From Burkholderia sp. Bp8992 (GTDB lineage: Bacteria > Pseudomonadota > Gammaproteobacteria > Burkholderiales > Burkholderiaceae), in contig NZ_QTQI01000018.1 in assembly GCF_003853705.1 (NCBI RefSeq), positions 113,869 to 177,868 on the forward strand: a stretch of 64,000 nucleotides of DNA, written 5' to 3'. The notes under the pieces are model-generated. The model was given only the letters and a program-made list of their open reading frames with translations. It did no database searches and was not told the origin of the DNA. Of the stretch, positions 15,323-24,654 are shown one piece after another. Position 1 is the stretch's first letter. Every line of letters begins with the position of its first letter. A program made the translations under genes and the position numbers.

Positions 15323-16609
15323 TTATCGCATCTTGAGCCGCGTGTGCGCGATGAACAGCGCGGCGAGACTCAGCACCGCACAGCCCATCAGATAGAGCGC
15401 CGGCGACAACCGGTTGCCGGTCGTGCTGATCAGCCAGGTGATCACGAACGGCGCAAAGCCGCCGAACAGCGTGACGCCCGTGTTGTAGCTGACTGCGAGC
15501 CCCGTTGCGCGCGTCTGCGACGGGAACAGTTCGGCCATCAGCGCCGGCAGCGCACCGCAGTACATCGCCTTCAGCACCCCGATCCAGACCAGCGCGGCGA
15601 GCATCGTCGCGAACGACGCATGGTGCGTCAGCCACGCGAATGTCGGCCACACGGTGACGAGCATCAGCAGTGCCGCGACCGCCATCATGCGGATCCGCCC
15701 GGTGCTGTCGGACAGATGACCGACGACCGGCGTGACGAGCGTCAGCACGAAGCCGGTCGCGAGCGTCGCCGCGAAGCCCGTCGACGCGGGCAGCCCGAGC
15801 TGCTTGATCGCGTAGGTCGGCATGTAGAGGATCATGTAGTTGATCGCGGTCGAGATCACGAGCGCGCCGATCGACAGCAGCACGCGCACCTTTTGTTCCG
15901 CGAACAGCTCGCGCACCGGCGCTGCGGAACGCGCCTGCGTCTTGAACTCGACGCCTTCGTCGACGTAGCGGCGGATATACAGCCCGACCGGGCCGATCGC
16001 GAGACCGAACAGGAACGGCACGCGCCAGCCCCAGCTTTCGAGTTGCGCGGGTGTCAGCGTGGCCGTCAGCAGCGCGCCGAAGCCCGACGCGAGCAGCGTC
16101 GCGAGGCCCTGGCTCGCGAACTGCCAGCTCGACATGAAGCCGCGCCGCTGCGGTGCGTGTTCGACGAGGAACGCGGTCGAGCTCGCGAATTCGCCGCCGG
16201 CGGAAAAGCCCTGCATCAGCCGCGACAGCATGATCCCGAGCGGCGCGAGAATGCCGATCGATGCGTAGGTCGGCATCAGTGCGATCAGCAGCGTGCCGGC
16301 CATCATCATCGCGATCGACAGCAGCAGCGACGCCTTGCGGCCCGCGCGATCCGCGTACGCGCCGAGCACGAAGCCGCCGATCGGCCGGATCAGGTAGGAC
16401 AGCCCGAACGTGCCGAGCGTCAGCATCAGCGACGTCGCTTCGCTCGTCGCGGGAAAGAACAGCTTGGCGATCGTCACCGCGAAGAAGCCGTAGACGATCA
16501 GGTCGAACCATTCGAGCGCGTTGCCGATCGACGCCGCGAAGATGAGGCGCCGGATCTTCGCGGCGCTGGGGCGCGCGGCGTCCTGCGAGGTCAGGGTGGT
16601 CGTGTTCAT
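15323..16609 (-). CDS. MFS transporter, metabolite:H+ symporter type
   Basis: A 428-residue inner-membrane transporter with about 12 membrane helices. It belongs to the metabolite:H+ symporter branch (ProP/KgtP-like): the start AASIGNALEWFDLIVYGFFAVTIAKLFFP is typical (shown in part), with GAYADRAGRKASLL after helix 2 and RLMQGFSAGGEFASSTAFLVE in helix 4-5. The substrate is unknown; relatives carry organic acids or betaines. It lies 35 bases after the M20 peptidase gene in one operon, so it may import that enzyme's peptide or N-acyl substrate. A LysR gene is divergent from the pair. Confidence 0.9.
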   Translation of the reverse strand: MNTTTLTSQDAARPSAAKIRRLIFAASIGNALEWFDLIVYGFFAVTIAKLFFPATSEATSLMLTLGTFGLSYLIRPIGGFVLGAYADRAGRKASLLLSIAMMMAGTLLIALMPTYASIGILAPLGIMLSRLMQGFSAGGEFASSTAFLVEHAPQRRGFMSSWQFASQGLATLLASGFGALLTATLTPAQLESWGWRVPFLFGLAIGPVGLYIRRYVDEGVEFKTQARSAAPVRELFAEQKVRVLLSIGALVISTAINYMILYMPTYAIKQLGLPASTGFAATLATGFVLTLVTPVVGHLSDSTGRIRMMAVAALLMLVTVWPTFAWLTHHASFATMLAALVWIGVLKAMYCGALPALMAELFPSQTRATGLAVSYNTGVTLFGGFAPFVITWLISTTGNRLSPALYLMGCAVLSLAALFIAHTRLKMR

Positions 16610-16644
16610 CGTATGTGCAGGTCCCGAGAAAGGGGCGAAGCGCG

Positions 16645-18066
16645 TTACAGGGCGGCGCCGGCCGCGGCGGAGGCCGCGCGGCGAACGGGCGGGGCGTCGT
16701 CGCCGAGGTCCCAGAAGAGGCCGGCCATCATCTGCAGCCCCTCGCTGACGACGCTCGCGAGCAGGTGCTCGTCGGGTGCGTGCTGCGAGCACGCCGGATA
16801 CGAGTGCGGCACCCACAGCGTCGGCAGCCCCAGCGTGTCGGCGAACACCTCGTTCGGCAGCGTGCCGCCGAGATTCGGCAGGATCGCGGGCTTCTTGCCG
16901 GTCGTGCGCGCCAGCGACGCGACGGCCCAGCGCACCCACGGATCGTCCGGCGGCACGCGCGTCGCCGGGGCGCCGCGTTCGACGTCGATCTCGATGTCGA
17001 CGAAACCGTGCGCATCGAGGTGCGCGCGCAGGTGCGCACGCAGCGCTTCCCAGTCGGTGCCGACGACGAAGCGCAACTGGCAGTGCGCATACGCGACGGG
17101 CGGGATCGCATTGACGGGATGCTCGGGATTGCCGGCCTTGAACGCGAGGATCTCGAACGTGTTCCAGCCGAACACGCGCTCGGCCGCGGACAGGCCGGGC
17201 TCGCCCCAGCCGGCGTCGAGCGCCGGATCGCCGGGATCGCCGCCGACGGTGAGGTCGGCGAGCGCGTCGCGCACGGCGGCCGGGATCGGCGGCGGGCGCA
17301 GCCCCTCGACGCGAATCGCGCCGCGCGCGTCGACGAGGCTCGCAAGTGCATGCGCGAGCACGATCGCCGGATTGCGCAGCAGCCCGCCCCAGTTGCCGGA
17401 GTGATGCGCGCCGTCGCGGGCGCGCAGGCTCAGCTTGAAATTGACCGAGCCGCGCGAGCCGAGGAACACGGTCGGACGCGCGGCGGCGATGCGCGGTCCG
17501 TCGGACGCGATCAGCACGTCGGCCGCGAGCGCGTCGCGCTCCTGGCGGCACAGTGCGTCGAGGCCCGGCGACCCCGTTTCTTCACCCATCTCGATCAGCA
17601 GCTTCGCGTTGAAGCCGAGCCGGCCGCCGCGCGCGTCGAGCACGCTCGCGAGCGCGGCCAGGTTGATCGTGTGCTGGCCCTTGTTGTCGGCGCTGCCGCG
17701 ACCGTACCAGCGATCGCCGTCGGCCGTCAGCGTCCACGGCGACAGCGGCGCGCGCCACTGCGCGTCGTAGCCGCGCACGACGTCGCCGTGGCCGTAGATC
17801 AGCACGGTCGGCAGCGCGTCGTCTTCATGGCGCGACGCGAGCAGGAACGGACCGCCGCCGTCGACGGGGTTGTCGACGATCCGCGACGTGAAGCCGAGGC
17901 GGGCCGCCTCGGGGGCGATCTCGTCGGTCAGGTACGCGCGCAACGCGGCGTCATTGCCGCTGTCCTGGCTTTCGGTGCGCAGGCCGACGCGGCGGCTCAG
18001 GGTCGTGAAGAACGCACCGGATTCGAACTGGTTCAGCGCGTGCTGGATGGCGGCGGTACGGCTCAA
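16645..18066 (-). CDS. M20-family metallopeptidase
   Basis: A 473-residue zinc peptidase or amidohydrolase of the ArgE/DapE/CPG2 type. The metal ligands and catalytic residues are visible: H93-x-D95 (YGHGDVV), D127 (RGSADNKGQ), E162-E163 (EMGEETGSPG) and a late H (PHSYPACSQHAPDEH). A central lid domain starts near DGAHHSGNWGG. I chose the TTG at 18066 because a GAGGAG ribosome site lies eight bases before it; the first ATG at 18117 has none. The next gene is an MFS transporter 35 bases on. Substrate: probably a dipeptide or N-acyl amino acid. Confidence 0.88.
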   Translation of the reverse strand: MSRTAAIQHALNQFESGAFFTTLSRRVGLRTESQDSGNDAALRAYLTDEIAPEAARLGFTSRIVDNPVDGGGPFLLASRHEDDALPTVLIYGHGDVVRGYDAQWRAPLSPWTLTADGDRWYGRGSADNKGQHTINLAALASVLDARGGRLGFNAKLLIEMGEETGSPGLDALCRQERDALAADVLIASDGPRIAAARPTVFLGSRGSVNFKLSLRARDGAHHSGNWGGLLRNPAIVLAHALASLVDARGAIRVEGLRPPPIPAAVRDALADLTVGGDPGDPALDAGWGEPGLSAAERVFGWNTFEILAFKAGNPEHPVNAIPPVAYAHCQLRFVVGTDWEALRAHLRAHLDAHGFVDIEIDVERGAPATRVPPDDPWVRWAVASLARTTGKKPAILPNLGGTLPNEVFADTLGLPTLWVPHSYPACSQHAPDEHLLASVVSEGLQMMAGLFWDLGDDAPPVRRAASAAAGAAL

Positions 18067-18178
18067 GTCGGGTCTCCTCGGACGGGGCGCTGCAAGCGCG
18101 GAGCGCGCGTGCAACATGAAGTGCGATCGATTCTAGAAAGCCGTTTTTTTTGTCACAATGATCGAATTTCGAACCTTT

Positions 18179-18197
18179 CTTTGCCGAAAAGGCAAAG
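18179..18197. promoter_or_regulatory. Palindrome before the LysR gene
   Basis: CTTTGCC / GGCAAAG with a five-base centre, located 33 bases before the LysR start in the region shared with the divergent peptidase/transporter operon. It could be the LysR operator or a leader hairpin. An 11-base TCGAA-T-TTCGA palindrome lies nearby at 18162-18172. Confidence 0.4.
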
Positions 18198-18230
18198 CAG
18201 CGCGGCCAGAAAAGGCCCGGGGACAGAACG

Positions 18231-19184
18231 ATGGCGGCTTTCCTGCATGGCCTGGCGTTGCGGTATTTCGTCGAAGTGGCGCGCACCGGCTCGATCAGCG
18301 ACGCGTCCGCGCGGCTGCACGTGGCCGTGTCGGCGATCAGCCGCCAGATCGCGAAGCTGGAAAGCGAGCTCGGCGCGCCGCTGTTCGAGCGCCGGCCGCG
18401 CGGCATGGCGCTGTCGGAGGCCGGCGAGCGGCTGCTGGCGTTCGCGCAGCGCAGCCTGCTGGAAGCCGAGCACGTGATGAAGGACATCGGCGGGCTCGAT
18501 GCGCTGCACGGCAGCCTGTTGAAGCTCGCGTGCTCGGAAGGGTTCGCGATCGATTTCCTGCCCGGCGCGCTCGCGAGCTTCAAGGCGCGCCACCCGGGCG
18601 TCGATTTCACCGTGTGGGTCGTGTCGCCGGCGGAAGCGACGCGGCGCGTGCGCGACGGCGATGCGGACATCGCACTGACCTTCAGCCTCGCGCCGGAGAA
18701 GGGCGTCCGTGTCGAGCACACCGAGCGCGCGCCGGTCTTCGCACTGGTGCGGCACGATCATCCGCTCGCGACGCGCGACGCGGTGTCGCTCGCCGAGGCC
18801 GCGCGGCACGCGCATGTGCTGCCCGAGGCCGGCACGACCGTGCGCCAGCTGATCGACATCGCGTGCGCGCTGGACGGGCTGCTGCTCGAGCCCGAGCTGA
18901 CGAGCAACAACACGGCGGCGATGTACGGCTACGCGCGGCGCACGGGCGCGGTGATGTTCACGGGGCTGCTGTCGGTGCGCGACCGTTTCGATGCGGACGG
19001 CTTTGTCGTCGTGCCCGTGACGAACCCGCAACTGCGTGAACGCAGCATCCAGGTACAGACGATGGCGGGGCGCGATCTGCCCGCGTCGGTACGCGCGTTT
19101 CGCGACCACCTGATCGACGCGATGCAGGTCGCATCGACGCCGCCGACTGCCGTGCGCGGCCCGAGACGCCGGCCCGTGAGATAA
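18231..19184 (+). CDS. LysR-family transcriptional regulator
   Basis: A 317-residue LysR regulator. Residues 10-68 hold the helix-turn-helix (VARTGSISDASARLHVAVSA and ISRQIAKLESELGAPLFER). Residues 95-295 form the periplasmic-binding-like effector domain (KLACSEGFAIDFLPGALASF...). It is divergent from the M20 peptidase/MFS operon and most likely regulates it in response to the transported compound. The ATG at 18231 is preceded by GGGGACAGAACG. The final 20 residues are Arg/Pro-rich and not part of the fold. Confidence 0.92.
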   Translation: MAAFLHGLALRYFVEVARTGSISDASARLHVAVSAISRQIAKLESELGAPLFERRPRGMALSEAGERLLAFAQRSLLEAEHVMKDIGGLDALHGSLLKLACSEGFAIDFLPGALASFKARHPGVDFTVWVVSPAEATRRVRDGDADIALTFSLAPEKGVRVEHTERAPVFALVRHDHPLATRDAVSLAEAARHAHVLPEAGTTVRQLIDIACALDGLLLEPELTSNNTAAMYGYARRTGAVMFTGLLSVRDRFDADGFVVVPVTNPQLRERSIQVQTMAGRDLPASVRAFRDHLIDAMQVASTPPTAVRGPRRRPVR

Positions 19185-19207
19185 TCGTCAATCCGCCTTC
19201 CGTGCCC

Positions 19208-19228
19208 ATACGGCTCATCGAGCCGTAT
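19208..19228 (+). promoter_or_regulatory. Hairpin before mnmH
   Basis: A perfect nine-base inverted repeat, ATACGGCTC / GAGCCGTAT, with a three-base loop. It lies between the LysR stop (19184) and the mnmH start (19249), with no T run after it. It may be an operator or an RNA structure affecting translation of mnmH, whose start has no clear ribosome site. Confidence 0.4.
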
Positions 19229-19248
19229 CGCCCCTGTTCGACGCCAAA

Positions 19249-20376
19249 TTGAAGAACCTGATTGTCACCCTCGATCGCGCCGGCGAGTTCGACGAGATCA
19301 TCGACGTGCGTACACCGCTCGAGTTCGCCGAGGACCATATTCCCGGCGCGCTGAACGCGCCCGTCCTCAGCAATGAGGAGCGCGTGCTCGTCGGCACGAT
19401 GTACCGCCAGGTATCGCCGTACGAGGCGACGCGCGTCGGCGCGGCGATCGTCGCGCGCAACATCGCGCGCCATCTCGACACGACGTTCGCCGATCGGCCG
19501 CGCAACTGGCGGCCGCTGATCTACTGCTGGCGCGGCGGCAAGCGCTCGGGCTCGATGACGACCTGGTTCAACCTGATCGGCTGGAAGGCACGCCAGCTTG
19601 ACGGCGGCTACAAGGCGTACCGCCAGTCGGTGTGCGCGACGCTCGACTCGCTGCCGACGCGCTTTCGCTACATCGCGCTGGTCGGCCATACGGGCTGCGG
19701 CAAGACGCGCCTGCTGAACGCACTGCACGACGTGGGCGCGCAGACGCTCGATCTCGAGGCGCTCGCATGCCATCGCGGCTCGCTGCTCGGCGCGCTGCCA
19801 GGCAAGCCGCAGCCGGCGCAGAAGGGGTTCGATTCGGGGCTCGTCGAAACGCTGGGGCGTTTCGACCCCGAATGGCCGGTGTTCGTCGAATCGGAAAGCC
19901 GCAGGATCGGGCTCGTGCAGTTGCCGATCGCGTTGATCGAAGCGTTTCACGCAGGGCCGTGGGTGCACGTCGACGCGGCGCACGACGAGCGGATCGCGTT
20001 CCTCCTCGACGATTACGCGCACCTGTTCGACGAACCGGACGCGTTCAAGGCGCAGCTCCATCGGCTGATCGGCCTGCACAGCCGCGAGCAGGTGACGCAC
20101 TGGAAGGCGCTGATCGACGCGAACGCACGCGCCGAACTGTTCACCGAGCTGATCGACAAGCATTACGATCCGGCCTACGCACGGACCTACCGCGCGGCAT
20201 ACAACAAGCCGAACCGGGCGCTGACGTTCACGTTCCGGCCCAACGCGGCCGACGGGCGCGATCAGGCGCGCACGCTGCTGGCCCAGCTCGCGCAGGCCGG
20301 GCTGCCCGCATCGGCCGCGTTTGCTGCAGGCGCGACACTCGAAACCGATCAAAACCAATCGACGACCACACGATGA
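19249..20376 (+). CDS. mnmH: tRNA 2-selenouridine synthase MnmH (SelU)
   Basis: MnmH replaces sulfur by selenium in 2-thiouridine at the wobble base of certain tRNAs, using selenophosphate, through a geranylated intermediate. The 375-residue protein has a rhodanese domain (IDVRTPLEFAEDHIPGALNAP) with the active cysteine C93 in YCWRGGKRSGSM, and a P-loop domain with Walker A GHTGCGKT (146-153). The start is a TTG at 19249, chosen because related proteins begin at this point; no good ribosome site is seen and a hairpin lies just upstream. Its stop overlaps the start of the next gene (ATGA), so the permease is coupled to it. Confidence 0.9.
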   Translation: MKNLIVTLDRAGEFDEIIDVRTPLEFAEDHIPGALNAPVLSNEERVLVGTMYRQVSPYEATRVGAAIVARNIARHLDTTFADRPRNWRPLIYCWRGGKRSGSMTTWFNLIGWKARQLDGGYKAYRQSVCATLDSLPTRFRYIALVGHTGCGKTRLLNALHDVGAQTLDLEALACHRGSLLGALPGKPQPAQKGFDSGLVETLGRFDPEWPVFVESESRRIGLVQLPIALIEAFHAGPWVHVDAAHDERIAFLLDDYAHLFDEPDAFKAQLHRLIGLHSREQVTHWKALIDANARAELFTELIDKHYDPAYARTYRAAYNKPNRALTFTFRPNAADGRDQARTLLAQLAQAGLPASAAFAAGATLETDQNQSTTTR

Positions 20377-21431
20377 CGACCACACGCACCCAACCCAATC
20401 CGGCCCTCGGCTGGATGACCTTCCTGCTGATCGCGGTCGCGGGACTGTTCTATGTGAAATGGTTTCCGTACTACAACAAGGCGTTCGTTGCCGCCGAGCA
20501 CCATTCGATCGGCCAGTCGATCCTGATGGGCACGTCGGCGGCCGCTCCCGAGCCGTCGCTGAAGGCCGCGCTCGACTACGCGTGGGCGTACGGCAAGGCG
20601 ATCTGGCAGGCGATGGTGCTCGGCCTGCTGCTCGGCTCGGCCGTGCAGGCGCTGCTGCCCGCGCACTGGGTCGCGCGCGTGCTCGGCCGTACCGGGTTCG
20701 GCAGCGTCGCCGCGGGCGGCCTGCTGTCGCTGCCGGGGATGATGTGCACGTGCTGCGCGGCGCCGGTCGTCGCGGGGCTGCGTGCGCGCCATGCGTCGCC
20801 GGGCGGTGCAGTCGCGTTCTGGCTCGGCAACACGGTGCTGAATCCGGCTGCGCTGGTGTTCATGGGCTTCGTGCTCGGCTGGCACTGGAGCGCGCTGCGC
20901 TTCGTGCTCGGCATCGCGATGGTGTTCGGCATCGGCTATCTGCTGAACCGCATTGCGCGTCCGGAAGACCGCAGCATCGACGATACGCAGCTCGCCGCGC
21001 TGGCGGCAGAGCAGGCCGCGGCCGGCAATCCGTTCGTGCGCTGGGTGAAGCTGCTCGCGCGCATGGCCGTGCGGCTCGTGCCCGAATACATCGTGCTGGT
21101 GCTGCTGCTCGGCGCCGCGCGCGCATGGCTGTTCCCGCATATCGGCCCGGACATCGGCAATCATCTCGGCTGGATCGTCGCATTCGCGGTCGCGGGCATG
21201 CTGTTCGTGATCCCGACGGCCGGCGAGGTGCCGATCATCCAGGCGATGCTGTCGCTCGGCATGGGCGTCGGGCCGGCCGCCGCGCTGCTGATGACGCTGC
21301 CGCCGATCAGCGTGCCGTCGCTCGCGATGCTCGCGCGTTCGTTCAAGCCGACCATGCTGGCGATCGTCGCGGCGCTCGTCGTCGTGTTCGGGATCGTGAG
21401 CGGCTTGCTCGCGATCGCGTTCGGATTCTGA
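20373..21431 (+). CDS. Permease of the YraQ/ArsP (DUF318) family
   Basis: A 352-residue inner-membrane protein with about eight helices in two repeats. The motif MMCTCCAAPVVAGLRARHASPGGAVAFWLGNTVLNP (shown here only in name: MCTCCAAP, then GNTVLNP) is typical of the family, as is the second half copy PTAGEVPIIQAMLSLGMGVG. Relatives such as ArsP export organoarsenicals; others are uncharacterised. The ATG overlaps the mnmH stop, so translation is coupled. The pairing with a selenium enzyme suggests, but does not prove, a role with selenium or sulfur compounds. Confidence 0.87.
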   Translation: MTTTRTQPNPALGWMTFLLIAVAGLFYVKWFPYYNKAFVAAEHHSIGQSILMGTSAAAPEPSLKAALDYAWAYGKAIWQAMVLGLLLGSAVQALLPAHWVARVLGRTGFGSVAAGGLLSLPGMMCTCCAAPVVAGLRARHASPGGAVAFWLGNTVLNPAALVFMGFVLGWHWSALRFVLGIAMVFGIGYLLNRIARPEDRSIDDTQLAALAAEQAAAGNPFVRWVKLLARMAVRLVPEYIVLVLLLGAARAWLFPHIGPDIGNHLGWIVAFAVAGMLFVIPTAGEVPIIQAMLSLGMGVGPAAALLMTLPPISVPSLAMLARSFKPTMLAIVAALVVVFGIVSGLLAIAFGF

Positions 21432-21527
21432 CGCGCGCAGGCCCGGTGCGATAGCCGCATTCATATTCATCCGGCGCCGCCGCGTCACGCGTGCGGCGCC
21501 CTTTACAAGAAGCAAACAGGAAAACGC

Positions 21528-21950
21528 ATGACCCAACCGAAGATTCATCCTCGACTCGAAAAGGCGCTGACGCGCGGCGATCTCGCGATCCGCCAGGCCA
21601 ATTCCGCGCGGGCGACTGCCGTGCTGAGCGCACTCGGCATGATGATCATCGAGGCCTCCGCAACGATCGGTGTGGAAGCCAGCATCGACATTCCGCAGGG
21701 CGACCGCATTTACGATCCCGTCAACGGCCTCTGGCCGCAGAAGATGCTGGTGTCGTTCGACGGCCCGGTGGACGAGGCCGAAAAGGAAGAACTGCGCACG
21801 GTCTATCTGGTTGCGGACGATCCGGGTACGCAGTTCCGCGTCGAATGGCATCGCGCGGACGGCAAGCTCGGTCGCCAGGAAGGCGGCCCGCTCGCGACCG
21901 TCGCGTTCCTGACCGACGTCGAGATTCCGTGGAGCGACGACGACGAGTAA
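21528..21950 (+). CDS. Conserved-looking protein of unknown function
   Basis: A 140-residue acidic cytoplasmic protein starting MTQPKIHPRLEKALTRGDLA. An amphipathic helix (residues 8-35) is followed by a beta-rich part (GVEASIDIPQGDRIYDPVNG, KMLVSFDGPVD, GTQFRVEWHRADGKLG, TVAFLTDVEIPW). No catalytic motif or signal peptide is seen. It follows the permease by 96 bases on the same strand and could share its transcript, but an AAACAGGAAAACGC ribosome region suggests independent translation. I do not recognise the family. Confidence 0.75.
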   Translation: MTQPKIHPRLEKALTRGDLAIRQANSARATAVLSALGMMIIEASATIGVEASIDIPQGDRIYDPVNGLWPQKMLVSFDGPVDEAEKEELRTVYLVADDPGTQFRVEWHRADGKLGRQEGGPLATVAFLTDVEIPWSDDDE

Positions 21951-21987
21951 CGTCGTCGCATGAAGCCGGCGCCTCGCGCGCCGGCCG

Positions 21988-22821
21988 TCAGCGCATCATC
22001 CGCCGCCGGAACAGCCACGCGGACAGCAGGAATCCGCCGAGCGCGTAGCCGGCGAGCACCGCGACATGCAGCACGATGTCGGTTGCCGGCCGGCCGAGCA
22101 TCGCGGGCCGGATCAGCTCGACCGCGTTCGCGAGCGGCAGCGCCTGCGCCGCGAGCTGCGCGAGCGGCGGCAACTGCGTGATCGGGAAGAACACGCCCGA
22201 CAGCAGCAGCATCGGCGTCAGCACGAGCGTCTGATAGAACATGAAGAAATCGTAGGACGGCGCGAGCGCCGTGACGATCATCGCGATGCTGGCAAACGCG
22301 AGGCCCGCGAGCGCGATCACGGGCAGCGCCGCGAGCATCGACGGAAACTGCGCATAGCCGAGCGCGCCCGCGACCAGCATGATCGCGACCCCCGACAGCA
22401 TCGCCTTGCTGGCGCCCCAGACGATCTCGCCGAGCACGATGTCGCCGAGCGCGAGCGGCGTATGCATGATCGCCTCCCACGTGCGCTGCACGTGCATCCG
22501 CGAGAAGCCCGAATACATCGACTCGAAGCTCGCGGACATCATCACGCTCGACCCGACCGTGCCGGCCGCGAGGAACGCGATATACGACACGCCGTCGACA
22601 TGGCCGAGCATCAGGCCGAGCCCGAAACCCAGCCCGAACAGATAGATCATCGGATCGGCGAGATTGCCGAACATCGACGCGAGTGCGAGCTTGCGCCAGA
22701 CGAGATAGTTGCGTCTCCAGACGGCAATCCAGTTGGTTGCGTTCGCGGGCATCGCGATCGCGAAGCGTGACTCGCGCAGCGGCGCGGACGGTGTGGCGGC
22801 GGAATAGTTGCGCACGTCCAT
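21988..22821 (-). CDS. NodJ-type ABC transporter permease
   Basis: A 277-residue ABC-2 type permease with six hydrophobic segments, matching the NodJ family by length and by motifs such as [22 protein letters not shown] and the C-terminal [16 protein letters not shown]. In rhizobia NodIJ exports lipo-chitin oligosaccharides; in Burkholderia the homologues are chromosomal and their cargo is unknown. The start lies six bases after the stop of the ATPase gene, so the two are one operon. The first 35 residues are polar and cytoplasmic. Confidence 0.88.
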   Translation of the reverse strand: MDVRNYSAATPSAPLRESRFAIAMPANATNWIAVWRRNYLVWRKLALASMFGNLADPMIYLFGLGFGLGLMLGHVDGVSYIAFLAAGTVGSSVMMSASFESMYSGFSRMHVQRTWEAIMHTPLALGDIVLGEIVWGASKAMLSGVAIMLVAGALGYAQFPSMLAALPVIALAGLAFASIAMIVTALAPSYDFFMFYQTLVLTPMLLLSGVFFPITQLPPLAQLAAQALPLANAVELIRPAMLGRPATDIVLHVAVLAGYALGGFLLSAWLFRRRMMR

Positions 22822-22827
22822 GATCGA

Positions 22828-23748
22828 TCAGTCCTGCATTTCGCGGCCCGTGAGCCGCAGGAACACATCTTCCAGATTGGCCGGGCGATGCAGATAGCGC
22901 AACCCCGTACGACCCTTGAGTCGCGCACTGAGCGGCTCAGCGTCGCTCACGTAGCAGAACAGCGTCTCGCCGCTGATCTCGGTGTGCTTCGCGAATCCCG
23001 ACAACTCGTCGCGCAGGGCGGCCGGATCCGGCCCGTAGATCTCGATCACGTCGCAGCCGATCTCCGATTCGATCAGCGCGTGCGGCGCGCCTTCGGCGAT
23101 CTTGCGACCTTCCTCGATCACGCACAGCCGGTCGCACAGGCGTTCGGCTTCTTCCATGAAGTGCGTGGTGATCAGGATCGTCTTGCCGCGCGCGAGCAGC
23201 GAGCGCAACCGCTCCCACATCAGGTGCCGTGCCTGCGGATCGAGGCCGGTCGTCGGCTCGTCGAGCACCAGCACGTCGGGATCGTTGACGAGCGCGCGGG
23301 CGAGCGTGAGACGGCGTCGCATGCCGCCCGACAGTTCGCCGACCTTCGCATCGGCCTTGCTCTCGAGCTTCGCGAATTCGAGCAGCGGCTGTACGAGTGC
23401 GCGCGCAGCCTGTGCCGACATGCCGAAATAGCGGCTGAACACGAGCAGGTTCTCGCGCACGGTGAAGTCGGGGTCGAGATTGTCGAACTGCGGGACGACG
23501 CCGACGCGCTGGCGTGCATGCCGCGCACGCGATGGAACCGGTTCGCCGCACAGGGAAATGGTGCCGGCATCGGGGTGCGCGAGGCCGAGCAGCATTTTCA
23601 GCGTGGTGGTCTTGCCTGCGCCGTTCGGCCCGAGCAGACCGTAGCATTCGCCGGCCTGCACGTTGAAGGACAGGCCGTTGACGACGAGCTTGTCGCCATA
23701 GCGCTTTTCGACGTTGCGAAACTCGATCGGTGTGACGGACATGGGCAT
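22828..23748 (-). CDS. NodI-type ABC transporter ATP-binding protein
   Basis: A 306-residue ATPase partner of the NodJ-type permease. It has Walker A GPNGAGKT (40-47), the signature [15 protein letters not shown], Walker [14 protein letters not shown] and the switch His in [11 protein letters not shown]. After the ABC domain, about 80 residues ([15 protein letters not shown]... to [15 protein letters not shown]) match the NodI/DrrA-type C-terminal extension. The ATG at 23748 (MPMSV) fits the family; the upstream frame to 23823 is not needed. The exported compound is unknown; hopanoid-, polyketide- or oligosaccharide-type cargo are all possible. Confidence 0.9.
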   Translation of the reverse strand: MPMSVTPIEFRNVEKRYGDKLVVNGLSFNVQAGECYGLLGPNGAGKTTTLKMLLGLAHPDAGTISLCGEPVPSRARHARQRVGVVPQFDNLDPDFTVRENLLVFSRYFGMSAQAARALVQPLLEFAKLESKADAKVGELSGGMRRRLTLARALVNDPDVLVLDEPTTGLDPQARHLMWERLRSLLARGKTILITTHFMEEAERLCDRLCVIEEGRKIAEGAPHALIESEIGCDVIEIYGPDPAALRDELSGFAKHTEISGETLFCYVSDAEPLSARLKGRTGLRYLHRPANLEDVFLRLTGREMQD

Positions 23749-24072
23749 GTTGTCGTTGTAAGCGGGCACCTGGCTGCCCGATGCGCGGCCGGCTGGCGAA
23801 CGGATCGCGCGAATGCGTGTCACACGAGCATGACCGAAGCGCGCGGCGCCTGCGTAGTGATGGCCCGCTGGAGTACGAACGGGCCATTCTAGTGCATCGG
23901 CTGCGTCTCTTCAGGGCATGCCTGCACGGTGCGATGCATGCGCGCACCGATCGTGCACTGCATCATCGCGCACGGGCCGAGCGGGGCGAATCAGCGTTTT
24001 CCATCCCTTGCGTCCTGAATTGCGGCGCACCATGATGAATGCGTAGGCTCGTTGTCGCGATAGGGAGGTTTC
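23749..24072. other. Divergent intergenic region
   Basis: 324 bases between the nodIJ-type operon and the UspA gene. I looked for an FNR/ANR-type site (TTGAT-N4-ATCAA), often found before Burkholderia usp genes, and saw none. No clear promoter pair or palindrome stands out. Confidence 0.4.
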
Positions 24073-24570
24073 ATGGCTAGCTACAACAAGATTTTGCTGT
24101 GCTACGACGGCACGCTCGAAGGGCGTAAGGCACTGCGCTGCGGTGCCAATCTCGCAATGGACCTGAAGGCTGAAACGCACTTGCTGTCGGTCGTCGACAT
24201 GCGTTCGAGCATTGCGCAAAGCGCAGGCCTGCTGACCGATGTCGCGTGCGGGCGCTTCGAGGAAACCGCGCGGGAGATCCTGCAGGAAGGCGTGAACTGG
24301 CTGCGTGAGCGCGGCGTGCAGGCCGAAGGCCATTTCGCATTCGGCTATCCGATCGACGAAATCGCGAATCTCGCGACGGAGCTGAAGGCCGACCTCGTCG
24401 TCGTCGGCCACAGGTGCCGCAGCGGGCTGTCGAGATGGTGGATGGGGTCGGGCAATACGCAACTGCTCGATCGCGTGAACTGCAGCATCCTGGTGGCGTG
24501 TTCGTCGGCACAGGAGCAGAAGGAAGAAATCGCACGCGAGCGCGAAGCCGCCATGGCGAACGGCAAATGA
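24073..24570 (+). CDS. Universal stress protein, UspA family
   Basis: A 165-residue single-domain Usp protein (start YNKILLCYDGTLEGRKALRC; end region ADLVVVGHRCRSG then MGSGNTQLL and SILVAC). In ATP-binding family members the C-terminal loop reads G-x2-G-x9-G-S/T. Here it reads GHRC...GS, so the second Gly is Cys, and nucleotide binding may be altered. A GGGAGG ribosome site precedes the ATG at 24073. The C-terminal 20 residues are a charged helix (EQKEEIAREREAAMANG). It stands alone and is probably induced by starvation or low oxygen, by analogy. Confidence 0.9.
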   Translation: MASYNKILLCYDGTLEGRKALRCGANLAMDLKAETHLLSVVDMRSSIAQSAGLLTDVACGRFEETAREILQEGVNWLRERGVQAEGHFAFGYPIDEIANLATELKADLVVVGHRCRSGLSRWWMGSGNTQLLDRVNCSILVACSSAQEQKEEIAREREAAMANGK

Positions 24571-24654
24571 TCGAATGATTCGATGACGGCCCGACCGGCG
24601 ATGCGCGCCGGTCAGGCGCCGTGCCGCATCAGCGGCGCGGGACCCGCGCAGCTG

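Noticed and set aside
14258-17404. A plus-strand frame of more than 1,000 codons
   Set aside because: It spans the aldo-keto reductase, MFS and peptidase genes in another frame, is extremely Arg-rich, and has no start signal. Long antisense and shifted frames are normal in DNA this rich in GC.
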